Origin: Neodiprion pinetum
Taxonomy: Eukaryota > Arthropoda > Insecta > Hymenoptera > Diprionidae
Assembly: GCF_021155775.2 (NCBI RefSeq)
Contig: NC_060235.2
Coordinates: 41,760,701 to 41,824,700, forward strand
Direction: 5' to 3'
Length of the DNA: 64,000 bases
The position numbers and the translations under genes are program-made. Under the pieces are notes generated by a model, which was not told where the DNA came from, did no database searches, and saw nothing but the letters and a program-made list of their open reading frames with translations. Positions 58,242 through 64,000 of this stretch are shown here, in pieces (positions within the stretch are counted from its first letter, which is position 1; every line of letters starts with the position of its first letter).

Positions 58242-59518
58242 CTGTTTTGTTGGATCAACGAGCATGGTTCCAATGAAATGTACGCGTTCGGGATGGATTT
58301 CAAATTTCAAAGTCTGACGACGAAGTTTAAGGGTTCTGACGATGAGTAATATACTTATACAGCATATTGCACCATCTTTAGCTGACAAACTGGCATATAA
58401 ATGATAATATGATTTTCGTCCGTGCATTTGTTCCTCCGTTATGATTTATTGTCGGTAACGTTTGATGGCGTTTTTTTTTTCATTTTTTGTCGAGTTTATT
58501 TTTTCTTTCACACCATGAAGAGTGTAATAATAAGAATATTCAACAAAATCGACTCAGTTTCACCTTTCGAGTCTTGGGCTTATAATTTTTTTTGGTTTGT
58601 TTCGAACCCCTCTTTATTTTAATCAATATTCTCGGACTGTACAGTTTCGTTGGTTATGGATCTTTAAAAACTGTGGGATTTCAGATTAGAAAGAAGAAAC
58701 GTTACATCAGAGTTACTTCCAACAGTGCTGAAAATGCATTTATACCAATATCAATGTTCGACGCAAATTTGTCTTACAAAGACTACAAATTAATTCGATT
58801 TAAATAATCGCGGAATGCACATGGCATGCATTAGCATGTATAATTCAGACGCCGCAGAAACTTCGTTCTTGATTGATTCCCGGGGGATTGGTCACATTTG
58901 TAATGCAAATGTTACGGGTTCATTTCATTTCACTCCACTGCACTGGTTTGTAACTGTACTGGTTTTTATAAAACTATTTTTTCAATCTTGAGGAAATTGA
59001 CTTGAAAATATTATTCAACGATTCAACGTGATAAAAATAATAACGGTATTTTAATAGGATTGCAGCGAACAGTTTTCTGAATAAAATGCAAAATCTCTGA
59101 GTAATATCGAGCGAATTTGTGTAACAGATTTTCAACCACTCAAGCCAATCAAAGCGATTGGAAATGCAGAATTGATGAAGATGCTGCGATTTATAATTTC
59201 CGTATTTATCCTTCACATTATTGTGAAAATCATCGTACAGAAATTACGAATAAACCAATTTGATAAATACTCGATGCGTGAAATGGTGTTTTAAGCGCAG
59301 AGTCACGCGACCGATTTAAAAGTTCTTACGAGTATCCGTCTTGTTTTTGCGTAAAACGTTGAATCGATTTCGAATTCTTCGTAAAATGATCGTGCTATTG
59401 TCGGAAAGTGCATTGTGGTCTGCTAGAGCTTAAAAAACATCGCACAAATTTTTTATCTACTTATTTCGTCGCCAGACGGGCTTTGAGGTTATGTTTTGCA
59501 AATTGTTCGATTTCACAG

Positions 59519-60125
59519 GCCAACAACAGAAAATTTGTTTCAAGTTTCTATTGAGATAAATAAATTTCGATTCTATACATCGAGTAATAAACAAAACCTT
59601 TAGTTATTACTTGTAAAATTTGTTTTCGTCTTTTTTACGTTGGTAAACCAGTCTTGAAGTTTTTGGTTGATAGCTAATAAGGGTGCCTGACTATAAGAAG
59701 AAGGGAAACGTTTTTGCCAAGATGTGATCGACTTTATTTTTATTAACGTTATTAAGAGCGATATAACGAGAGCATGATAGGAGATTACGTTTGAAATTTG
59801 ATACGAGAAGATCCATGTAAAAATCAAAGAAGTACGGAAAATATTGACGCTTAAACTTTGTTTATCAATTCTTTTACATTTTTAGTTTATTATTAATTAT
59901 TATTTTTGAATAAAGGTGATTTAAATGCAAACTGAAGTTTGTTTGATTGTTATTCACAATAAATGTTTGAAAAAACACATCATTTTTCTTAAAATCCTAA
60001 ATATCGTTCCGGTTTCTAAAAAAACAAACTTCATCCAACAAAACTATTCTTTCATTTATTAGTTACGTAGAAGAAATAAAAATTTGACACCTAGAACCCA
60101 GACTCAAAATTCGTGTTGACTAACG
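59519..60125 (+). repeat. Dispersed repeat family, copy 2
   Basis: Matches 18180-18735 in the same orientation, sharing CAACAACA, TTGAAGTTTTTGGTTGAT, GATTTAAATGCAAA, CTGAAGTT-GTTT-ATTGTTAT, CACAATAAATGTTTGA and AAAAATTTGACACCTAGAA. AT-rich, no open frame, class unknown. Confidence 0.75.
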
Positions 60126-60646
60126 TTATTAGTTCTTATAATAATTTATCAGTCCTAGCTGACCAGAGCGCACTTCGAAACATCGAAACGATCACATTGG
60201 GAAAAAATTTTACGAAATAACGAGACGGATTCTCGTTATAAAAACTCTTAAGTCGGCCACGTGACACCACGCTCAAACCACCTTAAGGCCGAACACCGAC
60301 AATGAGAACCGAGAAGCGACCCGTATAAGGCCCAGACCTAGGCCTCGTTTCTCTGGCTATGCGTCATATCGGCCAGACCAACGTGGACGCTGCTGTCGGA
60401 CTGCTGTGGATTTATGGATCTATCTATCCGGGCCTTGTTCTCTGCGCAGTGTACTCGATATGAACTCGTTCCATAACCTCTTCGTGAATTTATTCGCCTA
60501 TTGCGGTGATTGGTATAAATCGATGATTCGGTTTAACCGTTGAACAATTAGAGGTTTCAAAAGCCTGTGCCTATAATTGAATAAAAAATTGAGCGATGAT
60601 GAATTTTCAGCTAGTTAATAAAATTGTTGTTCGTACTTAAACTTAC

Positions 60647-60685
60647 ACAGTTTTCGTACCTTGCTTCGTCGTCCATCATGAGCTT
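60647..60685 (-). CDS. Candidate 39-nt exon near an alternative start
   Basis: A very good acceptor (tcccatcaaatttccatgtag) and donor (AACTGT|GTAAGT) enclose 39 bases. In phase 0 it reads KLMMDDEARYENC and could hold a start codon, but exit phase 0 has no matching downstream exon. In phase 1, following the exon at 62080, it reads Glu-AHDGRRSKVRKL and exits in phase 1, compatible with the exon at 37720. It cannot join the exon at 58241 in phase 1 (that makes a stop). Coding use is therefore uncertain; it may be a leader exon. Confidence 0.4.
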
Positions 60686-62079
60686 CTACATGGAAATTTG
60701 ATGGGAAAAAATTTGTCAGGATTAATAATTTATTATACCGATCCTCTTATAAATTTTACAGCTTTTATACATGATATATTATATTTGATGAATACTTTTC
60801 TCGTCATTTTCAATGGCTACCTAATACTCGGAGTCCTCTGATTGAACAGCGCAAACTTTTAATGAAAGAACTTCCCCTCTCCGTTTCATGAGCTTGAAAG
60901 CTCCTAAATCGTAATGGAATGCAATTACAAGATCACCCCCGTAAGATCTCCCCATATTATATCATTATATAATACGTACGCGACAAGGGATTCTTTTTGA
61001 CGGAATTTAATAAGCCTACGGCATACATATTCGGGACTATATTCCATTATATGCGAAAACGAAAATTGATGTGAAAATCTTTTCAGGTGAGAACGTAATA
61101 TTTTCCGATTCCACTTATCGCCCACATCATTTAACAAAATATGATTTATGCACAAGGGTGGATGAAAAATTGGAAAGATTAAATAAAGAAAACATTCAGA
61201 TTTACCAGAAATATTTCAGCACGCTTTCGTGATTTTTAAAACGTACTATGGAAGCGCAACGGAAAAGGAACAGTCGCGTATAATGGAGAAGAAAATTTCG
61301 TACATAGACACCAATTCTCATAAATATTTATAAATTAACAATAAAACATTAATGGATAATTTTGTGTCAACTATGTACGAAATTAATTTTTCCATAACAC
61401 TTTTGGCTTATAATTAGAATTTCTAGCATTTGAAACATCGTAGGAAAAAATGCACCCAACGTATTATTTTCTAAAAAAAAAAAAGAAAAATAAATGAACG
61501 TCACGTCTCGCCGAAAATAAAAGCATGCTTGACTAAACCACATTATTTTTACAGCTTAAGTATTACATTAATTAGATATGTGATCTTTGGCAATCGGTCC
61601 TACTATTGGCGTTCACGTTTATATAAAATTTCATGAGTAACATTATAAAAATTGAAAAATAGAAAAAAGGGCATATGGTGGGGCAAGATTTGAGTACTCC
61701 ATGAAATTTCGTTATTAATCTGGTTTGCACACTTCACATACATTCGTTGCATCCTAAAACGAGAGGTATTCAATTTTAGTACATTGCCATACAGACAAAT
61801 CTATTTTCAAATGCACGTTATCCTTTTATTTGGTCTACGAATATGGGACAGGGCAAGATGGGATACCGCTTAACACCAGAACTATATTATAGTTACATAA
61901 ACCTTTTCGATTATTATAATTTCTTGAAGACTAGTCATCTCGACCGGTTTTGGTAGAAATAACGTCGATTTAATTTCGGTAGTTCTAGTGTTAAACAGTA
62001 TTACCCCAGTAGCTAATTTAAAACAAAATCATAAATTGTGACAGAATCATACGCGGTAATTGAAAAACCATGCTCTCAC

Positions 62080-62113
62080 CTGCTGATGCGTTAATTTCTT
62101 CTGACATTAACAC
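62080..62113 (-). CDS. Candidate distal first coding exon
   Basis: An acceptor (taataattttaatacag) begins a 34-base exon with ATG at 62107 reading MSEEINASA plus one base, ending at a consensus donor (GCAG|GTGAGA). Exit phase 1 fits the exons at 58241, 60685 and 37720. An in-frame stop lies upstream. A possible leader exon ends 190 bp upstream at a strong donor (62304, GAGT|GTAAGC), next to a CpG island. Very short, so chance cannot be excluded, but acceptor, ATG, donor, phase and promoter context all agree. Confidence 0.4.
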
Positions 62114-62219
62114 CTGTATTAAAATTATTACGCTTAAATATTATATCAATGTCGCATAGGCTATTTAGATGGAAAATCGTAACAGAAACGATGAATTTTT
62201 TTTTTTTTTTTTTCTCTTG

Positions 62220-63000
62220 TCTAGTGGCGAAAGAGCGTCCTTCATCCATAATGCGACTCGGACGGCTGGCGGCAGCCGATGAAAGACATTGAACGTCGCT
62301 TACACTCTCGTGATTGATGCATTGTATCACGTGTTATGACACCTGTCCCGTCTTGCCCCCGCCCCCGTCTCACCCCATCCTCCCTTACATCACACCAATT
62401 CGAAGAGCGTCATCGGGGATCGACGATGTGAAAAGCGAGGGTGAATCCATCGGATTCGAAAGGTCGCGGTTGATCGGCGGGCATGAAATAGCTGCCCATC
62501 GACCCGAGAAGCCAGAGAAAGCTTAATGCCAGGCCAAATATAAGCACACGCATCGCCGCCACGGGGTTCGCTGATGTGAGTTGGACAAGGGGCGTTTAAG
62601 GGTGAGGGGGAGGAAGGGTCGATGGTTCGGGGCGTCGAAGCGCGCCCAAAACGCGAAAGGGCGAGATGTTGGTAAGCTGATTAAAGCGCGTCTCGTTATG
62701 GGAGAATCGCGTGCCAGTCTCTCAGCGAATAATCGCGATTGGAAAACAGCCAGCGCCTGGAAGCTCCGGCCAACCGGCCGCTGGAAAACGGCCGCGAGAC
62801 GGTAAAAGCTCCCAACGCCAGCCGGCCCTCGTAAAAGCCGAATTTGTCGCGCGTGCCGCGCCGCCATCCGCGCGAAGGGGAAACCCGGCGGAAAACCGCA
62901 GCCTCGATTAATCACCGTCTCGTTTTAATCAGGACCCCCCACAACGCCTACATACGGTGCTAAATCTACCTGAAAGACGAAGCGTTCCTCATAGGCTGCT
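62220..63000 (-). promoter_or_regulatory. CpG island, probable distal promoter and leader
   Basis: The most CpG-rich stretch of the window, with SP1-like GC boxes (GGGGGCGGGGG on the minus strand near 62360). On the minus strand it contains a strong donor at 62303 that could splice to the first-exon candidate at 62113. Long frames on both strands here are Arg/Ala/Pro-rich and look like base-composition artefacts. Confidence 0.4.
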
Positions 63001-63006
63001 TAATTC

Positions 63007-63450
63007 TTGCACCGCATGTGCGAAATCTGCGTATTTCGAAAAACCATGTGGGTTTTTGAAGAGAGAATGTTTTACCCGTTTTTCATGCGTGTTTTCCGTA
63101 CGCAAAGCACTCGTTTCTATTACGGTAGAGTGAGTCTGCGAATGCGCATGCGCGGAGTACCGAAAAGACCGCTTTTAAGTTATAGGAGTGTTGAAAGCGG
63201 TCTTTTCTGTACTCCGCGCATGCGCTGTCGCGAACAAATCTGACGCGAGCCTAACCTCAATTTTGTGCTTCGTGAAAAAACGAGTAACATACTCTTGTTA
63301 TACGAAGAATCCTATGAAACAAGGAGGCAACCGACTTTTCACCTCGCGTATTTGCAATATTCATCTGCGGCTCACCTACCACTCATATTGCAAGCTTACA
63401 CTCGACCAGAAAAGAACAATTTCACCTCTTTGTTACACGATATACTATTC
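63007..63450 (-). repeat. Dispersed palindromic repeat, copy 2
   Basis: Inverted relative to the copy at 4050-4440. The inner hairpin (about 63130-63235) has ATGCGCATGCGCGGAGTACC and the reverse GTACTCCGCGCATGCGC, stem AAAAGACCGCTTTTAA/TTGAAAGCGGTCTTTT. Outer blocks CCTCGCGTATTTGCAATATT and TTGTTACACGATATACT match the other copy. Has an insertion of about 45 bp relative to it. Confidence 0.8.
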
Positions 63451-63874
63451 TTCTTATTTTCCAATACTTCTTGGCACTCTTCAGTTTTAGATAAGCAATC
63501 TCTCATCCACGCACTGCCATCGTTCAATTGATTCATTTTGTTGTATTGAGTACAGTACATGCGGTTCTATTTTTCACTCAATGATTACCATTGAGCGGAT
63601 ACCATTTTATTTGGATGCTTCTAAGCCAGTAAGTCACTTTCAATAGAGTTTAGTCAATTCTCATTCTCAACCTTGCTGGCCTCCCTTTCGTTTCTCGCAG
63701 CCTCAAGGTTACTTCGTGAATACATAGAAGCATCTTGCAAACTCTCTTCAAGCCGCCTCCAATCTCATCTTGACGATGTTCAGTTTTTTCTCATCCTTGT
63801 TGGCCGCTCTTTAGTTTCTCTCAGTTTTAAGGTCTACTCTTCCGAGTATCTGGAAGCTTTTGGATTATTCTCCA

Positions 63875-63955
63875 AGTTAAGTTAGGTTAAGTTAGGTTAG
63901 GTTAGGTTAGATTAAGTTAGGTTAGATTAGATTAGATTAGATTAGGTTAGGTTAC
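63875..63955 (+). repeat. Interstitial TTAGG repeats
   Basis: About 16 pentamers of TTAGG mixed with TTAAG and TTAGA variants. Orientation is opposite to the CCTAA tract at 5510-5625. Internal and degenerate, not an intact telomere. Confidence 0.85.
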
Positions 63956-64000
63956 TAAAAGTTACCCATTCTCTTATAATTCAACATTGTATTCACAGTT

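Larger units (their letters stand above)
58242..64000 (-). other. Upstream part: candidate 5' exons, CpG island, repeats
   Basis: Contains candidate 5' exons (60647-60685 and 62080-62113), a second copy of a repeat family (59519-60125), a CpG-rich patch at 60.24-60.45 kb, the CpG island at 62.2-63.0 kb, the inverted palindromic repeat (63007-63450) and TTAGG repeats at the far end. 58.4-59.5, 60.75-61.9 and 63.45-63.87 kb show nothing specific. Confidence 0.45.

Noticed and set aside
62523..62915. 130-codon minus-strand frame and opposing plus-strand frames in the CpG island
   Set aside because: Frames are open on both strands with Arg/Ala/Pro bias, as expected from base composition. Promoter or leader is the better reading.
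1..64000. CRISPR array, phage, operon or integron
   Set aside because: No regular repeat-spacer pattern, no prokaryotic gene density, and clear eukaryotic splice sites. The only regular array is the 186-bp satellite.
1..64000. tRNA or rRNA genes
   Set aside because: No convincing A-box/B-box pair or rRNA core sequence was found by eye; a covariance model search would settle it.

Overview
The window looks like arthropod, most likely insect, nuclear DNA. It is AT-rich with scattered CpG-rich islands, full of simple repeats and short fold-back elements, and has two tracts of TTAGG-type pentamers (CCTAA near 5.5 kb, TTAGG near 63.9 kb), the insect telomere-type unit. A holometabolous insect such as a hymenopteran fits, but nothing here proves the order. 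There is no bacterial, plasmid or viral gene layout, no CRISPR array, and no rRNA or tRNA that I can support.

The main content is one very large gene on the minus strand, visible only as small spliced exons. The best-supported exons are, in transcript order: 43548-43320 (start codon), 37720-37290, 27292-27199, 27123-27033 and 10338-10215, with an exon that leaves the window at 185-1. Splice sites are good and reading phases agree at each junction from the start codon to 10215 (1/1, 0/0, 1/1, 2/2). One of two tiny candidate exons (8840-8816 or 1568-1541, each 0 in, 1 out) would bridge to the edge exon. The predicted protein is basic, Ser/Pro/Arg-rich and low in complexity, with an acidic run. 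It has a block (residues about 90-130) of the kind seen in front of catalytic domains of signalling regulators. A Rho-GEF is possible, but no catalytic domain is in the window, so the gene is left unnamed.

Upstream (right-hand side) lie candidate alternative 5' exons of the same gene: 42001-41971, 58241-58127, 60685-60647 and 62113-62080. The chain 62113-62080, 58241-58127, 43558-43320, 37720-37290 also keeps phase at every junction. CpG-rich islands at 44.0-45.2 kb and 62.2-63.0 kb are the likely promoters. On this reading nearly the whole window is intron of a gene longer than 62 kb.

The introns carry a 186-bp tandem array (38.6-40.05 kb, most uniform in its middle), at least ten fold-back (MITE-like) elements, three dispersed repeat families with two or three copies each, a probable RTE-type retrotransposon tail, and long homopolymer and GA tracts. 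A few exon-like segments on the plus strand and some unassigned open frames are listed at low confidence.
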